A stretch of DNA of 64,000 nt from Amaranthus tricolor (GCF_026212465.1 NC_080051.1:2009001-2073000); one strand, 5' to 3'. Positions 1-15,400 are shown, counted from the stretch's first letter. Notes: a model not told the origin generated them from the sequence alone. A program made the numbers and translations.

Positions 1-212
1 ACGAATGAACGATGAAGAATGAACAAGGATCAATGATCAATGAAGAATGAACGATGAAGAATGAACAAGGATTAATGGTCAATGACGAATGAACGATGAA
101 TAATGAACAAGGATAAATGATCAATCAAGAATGAACGATGAAGAATGAACAAGGATTAATGGTCAATGACGAATGAACGATGAAGAATGAACAAGGAACA
201 ATGATCAATGAA

Positions 213-254
213 GAATGAACGATGAAGAATGAACAAGGATCAATGATCAATGAA
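213..254 (+). repeat. Reference 42-bp unit, built from six heptamers
   Basis: This copy carries the commonest form of every position. Heptads 1 and 3 (213-219, 227-233) are GAATGAA, heptad 2 (220-226) is CGATGAA, heptad 4 (234-240) is CAAGGAT, heptad 5 (241-247) is CAATGAT and heptad 6 (248-254) is CAATGAA. All fit a loose NRATGAW pattern except heptad 4, which has AGG in place of ATG. Two GATC tetramers straddle the heptad 4/5 and 5/6 borders (238-241 and 245-248), exactly 7 bp apart. The structure points to a 7-bp ancestor that grew into a 42-bp unit, which was then amplified as a block. Confidence 0.95.
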
Positions 255-1080
255 GAATGAACGATGAAGAATGAACAAGGATTAATGGTCAATGACGAAT
301 GATCGATGAAGAATGAACAAGGATCAATGATCAATGAAGAATGAACGATGAATAATGAACACGGAGTAATGGTCAATGACGAATGAACGATGAAGAATGA
401 ACAAGGATCAATGATCAATGACGAATGAACGATGAAGAATGAACAAGGATCAATGATCAATGAAGAATGAACGATGAAGAATGAACAAGGATTAATGATC
501 AATGAAGAATGAACGATGAAGAATGAACAAGGAACAATGATCAATGAAGAATGATCGATGAAGAATGAACAAGGATTAATGGTCAATGACGAATGAACGA
601 TGAAGAATGAACAAGGAACAATGATCAATGAAGAATGAACGATGAAGAATGAACAAGGATCAATGATCAATGAAGAATGAACGATGAAGAATGAACAAGG
701 ATTAATGGTCAATGACGAATGAACGATGAAGAATGAACAAGGATCAATGATCAATGAAGAATGAACGATGAAGAATGAATAAGGATTAATGGTCAATGAC
801 GAATGAACGATGAAGAATGAACAAGGATCAATGATCAAAGACGAATGAACGATGAAGAATGAACAAGGATCAATGATCAATGACGAATGAACGATGAAGA
901 ATGAACAAGGATCAATGATCAATGAAGAATGAACAAGGATCAATGATCAAAGAAGAATGAACGATGAAGAATGAACAAGGATCAATGATCAATGAAGAAT
1001 GAACGATGAAGAATGAACAAGGAGTAATGGTCAATGACGAATGAACGATGAAGAATGAACAAGGATCAATGATCAATGAC

Positions 1081-1140
1081 GAATGAACTAGGATCAATGA
1101 TCAATGAAGAATGAACAAGGATCAATGATCAAAGAAGGAT
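1081..1140 (+). repeat. Short 28-bp units with the CTAGGAT variant (domain A copy)
   Basis: At 1081 heptad 1 (GAATGAA) is followed directly by CTAGGAT at 1088, so heptads 2 and 3 are missing and the unit is 28 bp. A second 28-bp unit follows at once, ending in the TCAAAGAAGGATG variant. The same pair of short units recurs in domain G at 44,931, 48,025, 50,386, 51,296, 54,161, 58,440, 61,473 and 63,685. The 14-bp loss shifts the 3-bp reading phase and ends the open - strand frame on each side. Confidence 0.88.
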
Positions 1141-2639
1141 GAACGATGAAGAATGAACAAGGATCAATGATCAATGAAGAATGAACAAGGATTAATGGTC
1201 AATGAGGAATGAACGATGAAGAATGAACATGGATCAATGATCAATGAAGAATGAACGATGAAGAATGAACAAGGATTAATGGTCAATGACAAATGAACGA
1301 TGAAGAATGAACAACGATCAATGATCAATGAAGAATGAACGATGAAGAATGAACAAGGATCAATTCTCAATGAAGAATGAACGATGAAGAATGAACAAGG
1401 AACAATGATCAATGAAGAATGAACGATGAAGAATGAACAAGGATTAATGGTCAATGACGAATTAACGATGAAGAATGAACAAGGATCAATGATTAATGAA
1501 GAATGAACGATGAAGAATGAACAAGGATTAATGGTCAATGACGAATGCACGATGAAGAATGAACAAGGATCAATGATCAATGAAGAATGAACGATGAAGA
1601 ATGAACAAGGATCAATGATCAATGAAGAATGAACGATGAAGAATGAACAAGGATCAATGATCAATGAAGAATGAACGATGAAGAATGAACAAGGAACAAT
1701 GATCAATGAAGAATGATCGATGAAGAATGAACAAGGATTAATGGTCAATGACGAATGAACGATGAAGAATGAACAAGGATCAATGCTCAATGAAGAATGA
1801 ACGATTAAGAATGAACAAGTATCAATGATCAATGAAGAATGAACGATGAAGAATGAACAAGGATAAATGGTCAATGACGAATGAACGATGAAGAATGAAC
1901 AAGGATCAATGATCAATGAAGAATGAACGATGAAGAATGAACAAGGATCAATGATCAATGAAGAATGAACCATGAAGAATGAACAAGGATCAATGATCAA
2001 TGAAGAATGAACGATGAAGTATGAACAAGGATCAATGATCAATAGAGAATGAACGATGAAGAATGAACAAGGATTAATGGTCAATGACGAATGAACGATG
2101 AAGAATGAACAAGGATTAATGGTCAATGACGAATGAACGATGAAGAATGAACAAGGATCAATGATCAATGAAGAATGAACAAGGATTAATGGTCAATGAC
2201 GAATGAACGATGAAGAATGAACAAGGATCAATGATCAATGACGAATGAACGATGAAGAATGAACAAGGATCAATGATCAATGACGAATGAACGATGAAGA
2301 ATGAACAAGGATCAATGATCAATGAAGAATGAACAAGGATCAATGATCAAAGAAGAATGAACGATGAAGAATGAACAAGGATCAATGATCAATGAAGAAT
2401 GAACGATGAAGAATGAACAAGGAGTAACGGTCAATGACGAATGAACGATGAAGAATGAACAAGGATCAATGATCAATGACGAATGAACGATGAAGAATGA
2501 ACAAGGATCAATGATCAATGAAGAATGAACAAGGATCAATGATCAATGACGAATAAACGATGAAGAATGAACAAGGATTAATGGTCAATGACGAATGAAC
2601 GATGAAGAATGAACAAGGATCAATGATCAATGAAGAATG

Positions 2640-5600
2640 AACGATGAAGAATGAACAAGGATTAATGGTCAATGACGAATGAACGATGAAGAATGAACAA
2701 GGATCAATGATCAATGACGAATGAACGATGAAGAATTAACAAGGATCAATGATCAATGAAGAATGAACAAGGATCAATGATCAAAGAAGAATGAACGATG
2801 AAGAATGAACAAGGATCAATGATCAATGAAGAATGAACGATGAAGAATGAACAAGGATCAATGATCAATGAAGAATGAACGATGAAGAATGAACAAGGAT
2901 CAATTCTAAATGAAGAATGAACGATGAAGAATGAACAAGGAACAATGATCAATGAAGAATGAACGATGAAGATTTAATAAGGATTAATGGTCAATGACGA
3001 ATGAACGATGAAGAATGAACAAGGATCAATGATCAATGAAGAATGAACGATGAAGAATGAACAAGGATCAATGATCAATGAAGAATGAACGATGAAGAAT
3101 GAACAAGGATCAATGATCAATGAAGAATGAACGATGATGAATGAACAAGGATTAATTCTCAATGAAGAATGAACGATGAAGAATGAACAAGGAACAATGA
3201 TCAATGAAGAATGAACGATGAAGATTTAACAAGGATTAATGGTCAATGACGAATGAACGATGAAGAATGAACAAGGATCAATGATCAAAGAAGAATGAAC
3301 GATGTAGAATGAACAAGGATCAATGATCAATGAAGAATGAACGATGAAGAATGAACAAGGATTAATGGTCAATGACGAATGAACGATGAAGAATGAACAA
3401 GGATCAATGATCAATGAATAATGAACGATGAAGAATGAACAAGGATTAATGGTCAATGACGAATGAACGACGAAGAATGAACAAGGATCAATGATCAATG
3501 ACGAATGAACGATGAAGAATGAACAAGGATCAATGATCAATGACGAATGAACGATGAAGAATGAACAAGGATCAATGATCAATGAAGAATGAACGATGAA
3601 GAATGAACAAGGATCAATGATCAATGAACAATGAACGATGAAGAATGAACAAGGAACAATGATCAATGAAGAATGAACGATGAAGAATGAACAAGGATTA
3701 ATGGTCAATGACGAATGAACGATCAAGAATGAACAAGGATCAATGCTCAATGAAGAATGAACGATGAAGAATGAACAAGGAGTAATGGTCAATGACGAAT
3801 GAACGATGAAGAATGAACAAGGATCAATGATCAATGACGAATGAATGATGAAGAATGAACAAGGATAAATGATCAATGAAGAATAAACAAGGATCAATGA
3901 TCAATGACGAATGAACGATGAAGAATGAACAAGGATCAATGATCAATGAAGAATGAACAAGGATCAATGATCAAAGAAGAATGAACGATGAAGAATGAAC
4001 AAGGATCAATGATCAATGAAGAATGAACGATGAAGAATGAACAAGGATTAATGGTCAATGACGAATGAACGATGAAGAATGAACAAGGATCAATGATCAA
4101 TGAAGAATGAACGATGAAGAATGAACAAGGATCAATGATCAATGAAGAATGAACGATGAAGAATGAACAAGGATTAATGGTCAATGACGAATGAACGATG
4201 AAGAATGAACAAGGATCAATGATCAATGAAGAATGAACGATGAAGAATGAACAAGGAGTAATGGTCAATGACGAATGAACGATGAAGAATGAACAAGGAT
4301 CAATAATCAATGACGAATGAACGATGAAGAATGAACAAGGATCAATGATCAATGAAGAATGGACGATGAAGAATGAACAAGGATCAATGATCAATGAAGA
4401 ATGAACGATAAAGAATGAACAAGGATCAATTCTCAATGAAGAATGAACGATGAAGAATGAACAAGGAACAATGATCAATGAAGAATGAACGATGAAGAAT
4501 GAAGAAGGATTAATGGTCAATGACGAATGAACGATGAAGAATGAACAAGGATCAATGATCAATGAAGAATGATCAATGAAGAATGAACGATGAAGAATGA
4601 ACAAGGATTAATGGTCAATGACGAATGAACGATGAAGAATGAACAAGGATCAATGATCAATGAAGAATGAACGATGAAGAATGAACAAGGAGTAATGGTC
4701 AATGACGAATGAACGATGAAGAATGAACAAGGATCAATGATCAATGACGAATGAACGATGAAGAATGAACAAGGATCAATGATCAATGAAGAATGAACGA
4801 TGAAGAATGAACAAGGATCAATGATCAATGAAGAATGAACGATGAAGAATGAACAAGGAACAATGATCAATGAAGAATGATCGATGAAGAATGAACAAGG
4901 ATTAATGGTCAATGACGAATGAACGATGAAGAATGAACAAGGATCAATGATCAATGACGAATGAACGATGAAGAATTAAGAAGGATCAATGATCAATGAA
5001 GAATGAACAAGGATCAATGATCAAAGAAGAATGAACGATGAAGAATGAACAAGGATCAATGATCAATGAAGAATGAACGATGAAGAATGAACAAGGATCA
5101 ATGATCAATGAAGAATGAACGATGAAGAATGAACAAGGATCAATTCTAAATGAAGAATGAACGATGAAGAATGAACAAGGAACAATGATCAATGAAGAAT
5201 GAACGATGAAGATTTAACAAGGATTAATGGTCAATGACGAATGAACGATGAAGAATGAACAAGGATCAATGATCAATGAAGAATGAACGATGAAGAATGA
5301 ACAAGGATCAATGATCAATGAAGAATGAACGATGAAGAATGAACAAGGATCAATGATCAATGAAGAATGAACGATGAAGAATGAACAAGGATTAATTCTC
5401 AATGAAGAATGAACGATGAAGAATGAACAAGGAACAATGATCAATGAAGAATGAACGATGAAGATTTAATAAGGATTAATGGTCAATGACGAATGAACGA
5501 TGAAGAATGAACAAGGATCAATGATCAAAGAAGAATGAACGATGAAGAATGAACAAGGATCAATGATCAATGAAGAATGAACGATGAAGAATGAACAAGG

Positions 5601-6920
5601 ATTAATGGTCAATGACGAATGAACGATGAAGAATGAACAAGGATCAATGATCAATGAATAATGAACGATGAAGAATGAACAAGGATTAATGGTCAATGAC
5701 GAATGAACGACGAAGAATGAACAAGGATCAATGATCAATGACGAATGAAAGATGAAGAATGAACAAGGATCAATGATCAATGACGAATGAACGATGAAGA
5801 ATGAACAAGGGTCAATGATCAATGAAGAATGAACGATGAAGAATGAACAAGGATCAATGATCAATGAAGAATGAACGATGAAGAATGAACAAGGAACAAT
5901 GATCAATGAAGAATGAACGATGAAGAATGAACAAGGATTAATGGTCAATGACGAATGAACGATCAAGAATGAACAAGGATCAATGCTCAATGAAGAATGA
6001 ACGATGAAGAATGAACAAGGAGTAATGGTCAATGACGAATGAACGATGAAGAATGAACAAGGATCAATGATCAATGACGAATGAATGATGAAGAATGAAC
6101 AAGGATCAATGATCAATGAAGAATAAACAAGGATCAATGATCAATGACGAATGAACGATGAAGAATGAACAAGGATCAATGATGAATGAAGAATGAACAA
6201 GGATCAATGATCAAAGAAGAATGAACGATGAAGAATGAACAAGGATCAATGATCAATGAAGAATGAACGATGAAGAATGAACAAGGATTAATGGTCAATG
6301 ACGAATGAACGATGAAGAATGAACAAGGATCAATGATCAATGAAGAATGAACGATGAAGAATGAACAAGGATCAATGATCAATGAAGAATGAACGATGAA
6401 GAATGAACAAGGATTAATGGTCAATGACGAATGAACGATGAAGAATGAACAAGGATCAATGATCAATGAAGAATGAACGATGAAGAATGAACAAGGAGTA
6501 ATGGTCAATGACGAATGAACGATGAAGAATGAACAAGGATCAATGATCAATGACGAATGAACGATGAAGAATGAACAAGGATCAATGATCAATGAAGAAT
6601 GAACGATGAAGAATGAACAAGGATCAATGATCAATGAAGAATGAACGATAAAGAATGAACAAGGATCAATTCTCAATGAAGAATGAACGATGAAGAATGA
6701 ACAAGGAACAATGATCAATGAAGAATGAACGATGAAGAATGAAGAAGGATTAATGGTCAATGACGAATGAACGATGAAGAATGTACAAGGATCAATGATC
6801 AATGAAGAATGATCAATGAAGAATGAACGATGAAGAATGAACAAGGGTTAATGGTCAATGACGAATGAACGATGAAGAATGAACAAGGATCAATGATCAA
6901 AGAAGAATGAACGATGAAGA
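2640..6920. repeat. Domain B: 2.04-kb segment repeated at 2,240-bp offset
   Basis: Positions about 2,640-4,680 align with about 4,880-6,920 at a constant offset of 2,240 bp (320 heptads). Shared private marks include the 28-bp units near 2,760 and 5,000, the GATTTAA changes near 2,973 and 5,213, and the extra-heptad unit near 4,568 and 6,808. Scattered single differences remain, such as GATGTAGAAT at 3301 against GATGAAGAAT at 5541, and a T/C difference in GATTTAA(T/C)AAGG. Outside those limits the two lines diverge into different unit orders. The offset is not a multiple of 42 because 28-bp and 56-bp units lie inside. Confidence 0.85.
4554..4609 (+). repeat. 56-bp unit with an extra heptad pair
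   Basis: Here the end of a unit is followed by an additional GAATGAT and CAATGAA pair before the next GAATGAACG. The same 56-bp form appears near 6,808, 12,470, 14,304, 17,160, 21,486, 23,790 and 26,346, that is, in domains B, D and E but not in F or G. It is a useful family marker, and like the 28-bp units it moves the reading phase. Confidence 0.82.
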
Positions 6921-9900
6921 ATGAACAAGGATCAATGATCAATGAAGAATGAACGATGAAGAATGAACAAGGATTAATGGTCAATGACGAATGAACGATG
7001 AAGAATGAACAAGGATCAATGATCAATGAATAATGAACGATGAAGAATGAACAAGGATTAATGGTCAATGACGAATGAACGACGAAGAATGAACAAGGAT
7101 CAATGATCAATGACGAATGAACGATGAAGAATGAACAAGGATCAATGATCAATGACGAATGAACGATGAAGAATGAACAAGGATCAATGATCAATGAAGA
7201 ATGAACGATTAAGAATGAACAAGGATCAATGATCAATGAAGAATGAACGATGAAGAATGAACAAGGAACAATGATCAATGAAGAATGAACGATGAAGAAT
7301 GAACAAGGATTAATGGTCAATGACGAATGAACGATGAAGAATGAACAAGGATCAATGATCAATGAAGAATGAACGATGAAGAATGAACAAGGATCAATGA
7401 TCAATGAAGAATGAACGATGAAGAATGAACAAGGATTAATGGTCAATGACGAATGAACGATGAAGAATGAACAAGGATCAATGATCAATGAAGAATGAAC
7501 GATGAAGAATGAACAAGGAGTAATGGTCAATGACGAATGAACGTTGAAGAATGAACAAGGATCAATGATCAATGAAGAATAAACAAGGATCAATGATCAA
7601 TGACAAATGAACGATGAAGAATGAACAAGGATCAATGATCAATGAAGAATGAACAAGGATCAATGATCAAAGAAGAATGAACGATGAAGAATGAACAAGG
7701 ATCAATGATCAATGAAGAATGAACGATGAAGAATGAACAAGGATTAATGGTCAATGACGAATGAACGATGAAGAATGAACAAGGATCAATGATCAATGAA
7801 GAATGAACGATGAAGAATGAACAAGGATCAATGATCAATGAAGAATGAACGATGAAGAATGAACAAGGATTAATGGTCAATGACGAATGAACGATGAAGA
7901 ATGAACAAGGATCAATGATCAATGAAGAATGAACGATGAAGAATGAACAAGGAGTAATGGTCAATGACGAATGAACGATGAAGAATGAACAAGGATCAAT
8001 GATCAATGACGAATGAACGATGAAGAATGAACAAGGATCAATGATCAATGAAGAATGAACGATGAAGAATGAACAAGGATCAATGATCAATGAAGAATGA
8101 ACGATAAAGAATGAACAAGGATCAATTCTCAATGAAGAATGAACGATGAAGAATGAACAAGGAACAATGATCAATGAAGAATGAACGATGAAGAATGAAC
8201 AAGGATCAATGATCAATGAAGAATGAACGATGAAGAATGAACAAGGATCAATGATCAATGAACAATGAACGATGAAGAATGAACAAGGAACAATGATCAA
8301 TGAAGAATGAACGATGAAGAATGAACAAGGATTAATGGTCAATGACGAATGAACGATCAAGAATGAACAAGGATCAATGCTCAATGAAGAATGAACGATG
8401 AAGAATGAACAAGGAGTAATGGTCAATGACGAATGAACGATGAAGAATGAACAAGGATCAATGATCAATGAAGAATGAACGACGAAGAATGAACAAGGAT
8501 TAATGGTCAATGACGAAAGAACGATGAAGAATGAACAAGGATCAATGATCCATGACGAATGAACGATGAAGAATGAACAAGGATCAATGATCAATGAAGA
8601 ATGAACGATGAAGAATGAACAAGGATCAATGATCAATGAAGAATGAACGATGAAGAATGAACAAGGAATAATGGTCAATGACGAATGAACGATGAAGAAT
8701 GAACAAGGATCAATGATCAATGACGAATGAACGATGAAGAATGAACAAGGATCAATGATCAATGAAGAATGAACGATGAAGAATGAACAAGGAATAATGG
8801 TCAATGACGAATGAACGATGAAGAATGAACAAGGATCAATGATCAATGACGAATGAACGATGAAGAATGAACAAGAATTAATGTTCAATGACGAATTAAC
8901 GATGAAGAATGAACAAGGATCAATGATCAATGAAGAATGAACGATGAAGATTGAACAAGGATCAATGATCAATGAAGAATGAACGATGAAGAATGAACAA
9001 GGATTAATGGTCAATGACGAATGCACGATGAAGAATGAACAAGGATCAATGATCAATGAAGAATGAACGATGAAGAATGAACAAGGATCAATGCTCAATG
9101 AAGAATGAACGATGAAGAATGAACAAGGATCAATGATCAATGATCAATGAAGAATGAACGATGAAGAATGAACAAGGAACAATGATCAATGAAGAATGAT
9201 CGATGAAGAATGAACAAGGATTAATGGTCAATGACGAATGAACGATGAAGAATGAACAAGGATTAATGGTCAATGACGAATGAACGATGAAGAATGAACA
9301 AGGATCAATGATCAATGAAGAATGAACGATGAAGAATGAACAAGGATTAATGGTCAATGACGAATTAACGATGAAAAATGAACAAGGATCAATGATCAAT
9401 GAAGAATGAACGATGAAGATTGAACAAGGATCAATGATCAATGAAGAATGAACGATGAAGAATGAACAAGGATTAATGGTCAATGACGAATGAACGATGA
9501 AGAATGAACAAGGATCAATGATCAATGAAGAATGAACGATGAAGAATGAACAAGGATCAATGATCAATGAAGAATGAACGATGAAGAATGAACAAGGATC
9601 AATTCTCAATGAATAATGAACGATGAAGAATGAACAAGGAACAATGATCAATGAAGAATGAACGATGAAGAATGAACAAGGATTAATGGTCAATGACGAA
9701 TGAACGATGAAGAATGAACAAGGATCAATGATCAATGAAGAATGAACGATGAAGAATGAACAAGGATCAATGATCAATGAAGAATGAACGACGAAGAATG
9801 AACAAGGATTAATGGTCAATGACGAGTGAACGATGAAGAATGAACAAGGATCAATGATCAATGACGAATGAACGATGAAGAATGAACAAGGATCAATGAT

Positions 9901-12461
9901 CAATGAAGAATGAACGATGAAGAATGAACAAGGAGTAATGGTCAATGACGAATGAACGATGAAGAATGAACAAGGATCAATGATCAATGACGAATGAACG
10001 ATGAAGAATGAACAAGGATCAATGATCAATGAAGAATGAACGATGAAGAATGAACAAGGATCAATTCTCAATGAAGAATGAACGATGAAGAATGAACAAG
10101 GATTAATGGTCAATGACGAATGAACGATGAAGAATGAACAAGGATCAATGATCAATGAAGAATGAACGATGAAGAATGAACAAGGAGTAATGGTCAATGA
10201 CGAATGAACGATGAAGAATGAACAAGGATCAATGATCAATGACGAATGAACGATGAAGAATGAACAAGGATTAATGGTTAATGACGAATTAACGATGAAG
10301 AATGAACAAGGATCAATGATCAATGAAGAATGAACGATGAAGATTGAACAAGGATCAATGATCAATGAAGAATGAACGATGAAGAATGAACAAGGATTAA
10401 TGGTCAATGACGAATGCACGATGAAGAATGAACAAGGATCAATGATCAATGAAGAATGAACGATGAAGAATGAACAAGGATCAATGATCAATGAAGAATG
10501 AACGATGAAGAATGAACAAGGATCAATGATCAATGAAGAATGAACGATGACGAATGAACAAGGAACAATGATCAATGAAGAATGATCGATGAAGAATGAA
10601 CAAGGATTAATGGTCAATGACGAATGAACGATGAAGAATGAACAAGGATCAATGCTCAATGAAGATTGAACGATGAAGAATCAACAAGGATCAATGATCA
10701 ATGAAGAATGAACGATGAAGAATGAACAAGGATTAATGGTCAATGACGAATGAACGATGAAGAATGAACAAGGATCAATGATCAATGAAGAATGAACGAT
10801 GAAGAATGAACAAGGATCAATGATCAATGAAGAATGAACGACGAAGAATGAACAAGGATTAATGGTCAATGACGAATGAACGATGAAGAATGAACAAGGA
10901 TCAATGATCAATGACGAATGAACGATGAAGAATGAACAAGGATCAATGATCAATGAAGAATGAACGAAGAAGAATGAACAAGGAGTAATGGTCAATGACG
11001 AATGAACGATGAAGAATGAACAAGGATCAATGATCAATGACGAATGAACGATGAAGAATGAACAAGGATCAATGATCAATGAAGAATGAACGATGAAGAA
11101 TGAACAAGGATCAATTCTCAATGAAGAATGAACGATGAAGAATGAACAAGGAACAATGATCAATGAAGAATGAACGATGAAGAATGAACAAGGATTAATG
11201 GTCAATGACGAATGAACGATGAAGAATGAACAAGGATCAATAATCAATGAAGAATGAACGATGAAGAATGAACAAGGAGTAATGGTCAATGACGAATGAA
11301 CGATGAAGAATGAACAAGGATCAATGATCAATGACGAATGAACGATGAAGAATGAACAAGGATTAATGGTCAATGACGAATTCACGATGAAGAATGAACA
11401 AGGATCAATGATCAATGAAGAATGAACGATGAAGATTGAACAAGGATCAATGATCAATGAAGAATGAACGATGAAGAATGAACAAGGATTAATGGTCAAT
11501 GACGAATGCACGATGAAGAATGAACAAGGATCAATGATCAATGAAGAATGAACGATGAAGAATGAACAAGGATCAATGATCAATGAAGAATGAACGATGA
11601 AGAATGAATAAGGAACAATGATCAATAAAGAATGATCGATGAAGAATGAACAAGGATTAATGGTCAATGACGAATGAACGATGAAGAATGAACAAGGATC
11701 AATGCTCAATGAAGAATGAACGATGAAGAATGAACAAGGATCAATGACCAATGAAGAATGAACGATGAAGAATGAACAAGGATCAATAATCAATGAAGAA
11801 TGAACGATGAAGAATGAACAAGGAGTAATGGTCAATGACGAATGAACGATGAAGAATGAACAAGGATCAATGATCAATGACGAATGAACGATGAAGAATG
11901 AACAAGGATCAATGATCAATGAAGAATGAACGATGAAGAATGAACATGGATCAATGATCAATGAAGAATGAACGATGAAGAATGAATAAGGAACAATGAT
12001 CAATAAAGAATGATCGATGAAGAATGAACAAGGATTAATGGTCAATGACGAATGAACGATGAAGAATGAACAAGGATCAATGCTCAATGAAGAATGAACG
12101 ATGAAGAATGAACACGGATCAATGACCAATGAAGAATGAACGATGAAGAATGAACAAGGATTAATGGTCAATGACGAATGAACGATGAAGAATGAACAAG
12201 GATCAATGATCAAAGACGAATGAACGATGAAGAATGAACAAGGATCAATGATCAATGAAGAATGAACGATGAAGAATGAACAAGGATCAATGATCAATGA
12301 AGAATGAACGATAAAGAATGAACAAGGATCAATTCTCAATGAAGAATGAACGATGAAGAATGAACAAGGAACAATGATCAATGAAGAATGAACGATGAAG
12401 AATGAAGAAGGATTAATGGTCAATGACGAATGAACGATGAAGAATGAACAAGGATCAATGA
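6921..12461. repeat. Domain C: mixed modules, few phase breaks
   Basis: This part carries a module in which AATTAAC is followed 52 bp later by GAAGATTGAAC. It recurs at about 8,894, 9,363 and 10,287. The same module is common in late E, in F and in G, but I did not find it in B or D, so C belongs with the right-hand families. One unit at about 9,122-9,149 has an additional CAATGAT heptad. Most units are full 42-mers, so the - strand frame stays open for runs of about 500-600 codons. No non-repeat sequence is present. Confidence 0.75.
9122..9149 (+). repeat. Unit with one extra heptad (49 bp)
   Basis: CAATGAT is present twice in a row before CAATGAA, adding exactly 7 bp to the unit. This is direct evidence that single-heptad slippage still occurs inside the 42-bp framework. 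Confidence 0.85.
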
Positions 12462-15400
12462 TCAATGAAGAATGATCAATGAAGAATGAACGATGAAGAA
12501 TGAACAAGGATTAATGGTCAATGACGAATGAACGATGAAGAATGAACAAGGATCAATGATCAAAGAAGAATGAACGTTGAAGAATGAACAAGGATCAATG
12601 ATCAATGAAGAATGAACGATGAAGAATGAACAAGGAGTAACGGTCAATGACGAATGAACGATGAAGAATGAACAAGGATCAATGATCAATGACGAATGAA
12701 CGATGAAGAATGAACAAGGATCAATGATCAATGAAGAATGAACAAGGATCAATGATCAATGACGAATAAACGATGAAGAATGAACAAGGATTAATGGTCA
12801 ATGACGAATGAACGATGAAGAATGAACAAGGATCAATGATCAATGAAGAATGAACGATGAAGAATGAACAAGGATTAATGGTCAATGACGAATGAACGAT
12901 GAAGAATGAACAAGGATCAATGATCAATGACGAATGAACGATGAAGAATGAACAAGGATCAATGATCAATGACGAATGAACGATGAAGAATTAACAAGGA
13001 TCAATGATCAATGAAGAATGAACAAGGATCAATGATCAAAGAAGAATGAACGATGAAGAATGAACAAGGATCAATGATCAATGAAGAATGAACGATGAAG
13101 AATGAACAAGGATCAATGATCAATGAAGAATGAACGAAGAAGAATGAACAAGGATCAATTCTAAATGAAGAATGAACGATGAAGAATGAACAAGGAACAA
13201 TGATCAATGAAGAATGAACGATGAAGATTTAACAAGGATTAATGGTCAATGACGAATGAACGATGAAGAATGAACAAGGATCAATGATCAATGAAGAATG
13301 AACGATGAAGAATGAACAAGGATCAATGATCAATGAAGAATGAACGATGAAGAATGAACAAGGATCAATGATCAATGAAGAATGAACGATGAAGAATGAA
13401 CAAGGAACAATGATCAATGAAGAATGATCGATGAAGAATGAACAAGGATTAATGGTCAATGACGAATGAACGATGAAGAATGAAAAAGGATCAATGCTCA
13501 ATGAAGATTGAACGATGAAGAATCAACAAGGATCAATGATCAATGAATAATGAACGATGAAGAATGAACAAGGATTAATGGTCAATGACGAATGAACGAT
13601 GAAGAATGAACAAGGATCAATGATCAATGAAGAATGAACGATGAAGAATGAACAAGGAGTAATGGTCAATGACGAATGAACGATGAAGAATGAACAAGGA
13701 TCAATGATCAATGACGAATGAACGATGAAGAATGAACAAGGATCAATGATCAATGAAGAATGAACGATGAAGAATGAACAAGGATCAATGATCAATGAAG
13801 AATGAACGATGAAGAATGAATAAGGAACAATGATCAATGAAGAATGATCGATGAAGAATGAACAAGGATTAATGGTCAATGACGAATGAACGATGAAGAA
13901 TGAACAAGGATCAATGCTCAATGAAGAATGAACGATGAAGAATGAACAAGGATCAATGACCAATGAAGAATGAACGATGAAGAATGAACAAGGATTAATG
14001 GTCAATGACGAATGAACGATGAAGAATGAACAAGGATCAATGATCAAAGACGAATGAACGATGAAGAATGAACAAGGATCAATGATCAATGAAGAATGAA
14101 CGATGAAGAATGAACAAGGATCAATGATCAATGAAGAATGAACGATAAAGAATGAACAAGGATCAATTCTCAATCAATAATGAACGATGAAGAATGAACA
14201 AGGAACAATGATCAATGAAGAATGAACGATGAAGAATGAAGAAGGATTAATGGTCAATGACGAATGAACGATGAAGAATGAACAAGGATCAATGATCAAT
14301 GAAGAATGATCAATGAAGAATGAACGATGAAGAATGAACAAGGATTAATGGTCAATGACGAATGAACGATGAAGAATGAACAAGGATCAATGATCAAAGA
14401 AGAATGAACGTTGAAGAATGAACAAGGATCAATGATCAATGAAGAATGAACGATGAAGAATGAACAAGGAGTAACGGTCAAAGACGAATGAACGATGAAG
14501 AATGAACAAGGATCAATGATCAATGACGAATGAACGATGAAGAATGAACAAGGATCAATGATCAATGAAGAATGAACAAGGATCAATGATCAATGACGAA
14601 TAAACGATGAAGAATGAACAAGGATTAATGGTCAATGACGAATGAACGATGAAGAATGAACAAGGATCAATGATCAATGAAGAATGAACGATGAAGAATG
14701 AACAAGGATTAATGGTCAATGACGAATGAACGATGAAGAATGAACAAGGATCAATGATCAATGACGAATGAACGATGAAGAATGAACAAGGATCAATGAT
14801 CAATGACGAATGAACGATGAAGAATTAACAAGGATCAATGATCAATGAAGAATGAACAAGGATCAATGATCAAAGAAGAATGAACGATGAAGAATGAACA
14901 AGGATCAATGATCAATGAAGAATGAACGATGAAGAATGAACAAGGATCAATGATCAATGAAGAATGAACGAAGAAGACTGAACAAGGATCAATTCTAAAT
15001 GAAGAATGAACGATGAAGAATGAACAAGGAACAATGATCAATGAAGAATGAACGATGAAGATTTAACAAGGATTAATGGTCAATGACGAATGAACGATGA
15101 AGAATGAACAAGGATCAATGATCAATGAAGAATGAACGATGAAGAATGAACAAGGATCAATGATCAATGAAGAATGAACGATGAAGAATGAACAAGGATT
15201 AATTCTCAATGAAGAATGAACGATGAAGAATGAACAAGGAACAATGATCAATGAAGAATGAACGATGAAGATTTAACAAGGATTAATGGTCAATGACGAA
15301 TGAACGATGAAGAATGAACAAGGATCAATGATCAAAGAAGAATGAACGATGAAGAATGAACAAGGATCAATGATCAATGAAGAATGAACGATGAAGAATG

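Larger units (their letters stand above)
1..2640. repeat. Domain A: irregular, relatively divergent part of the array
   Basis: Units here carry many substitutions I did not see repeated elsewhere or saw rarely, for example AACAACGAT near 1311, AACAAGTATC near 1815, ACCATGAAG near 1969, GAAGTATGAAC near 2015 and AATAGAGAATG near 2041. No long internal higher-order repeat is obvious. The segment around 1080-1180 holds a 28-bp unit with CTAGGAT followed by a GAAGGATGAAC variant, the same combination that marks domain G more than 43 kb away. Greater divergence could mean an older part of the array or closeness to an array edge, but the edge itself is not in the window. Confidence 0.7.
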
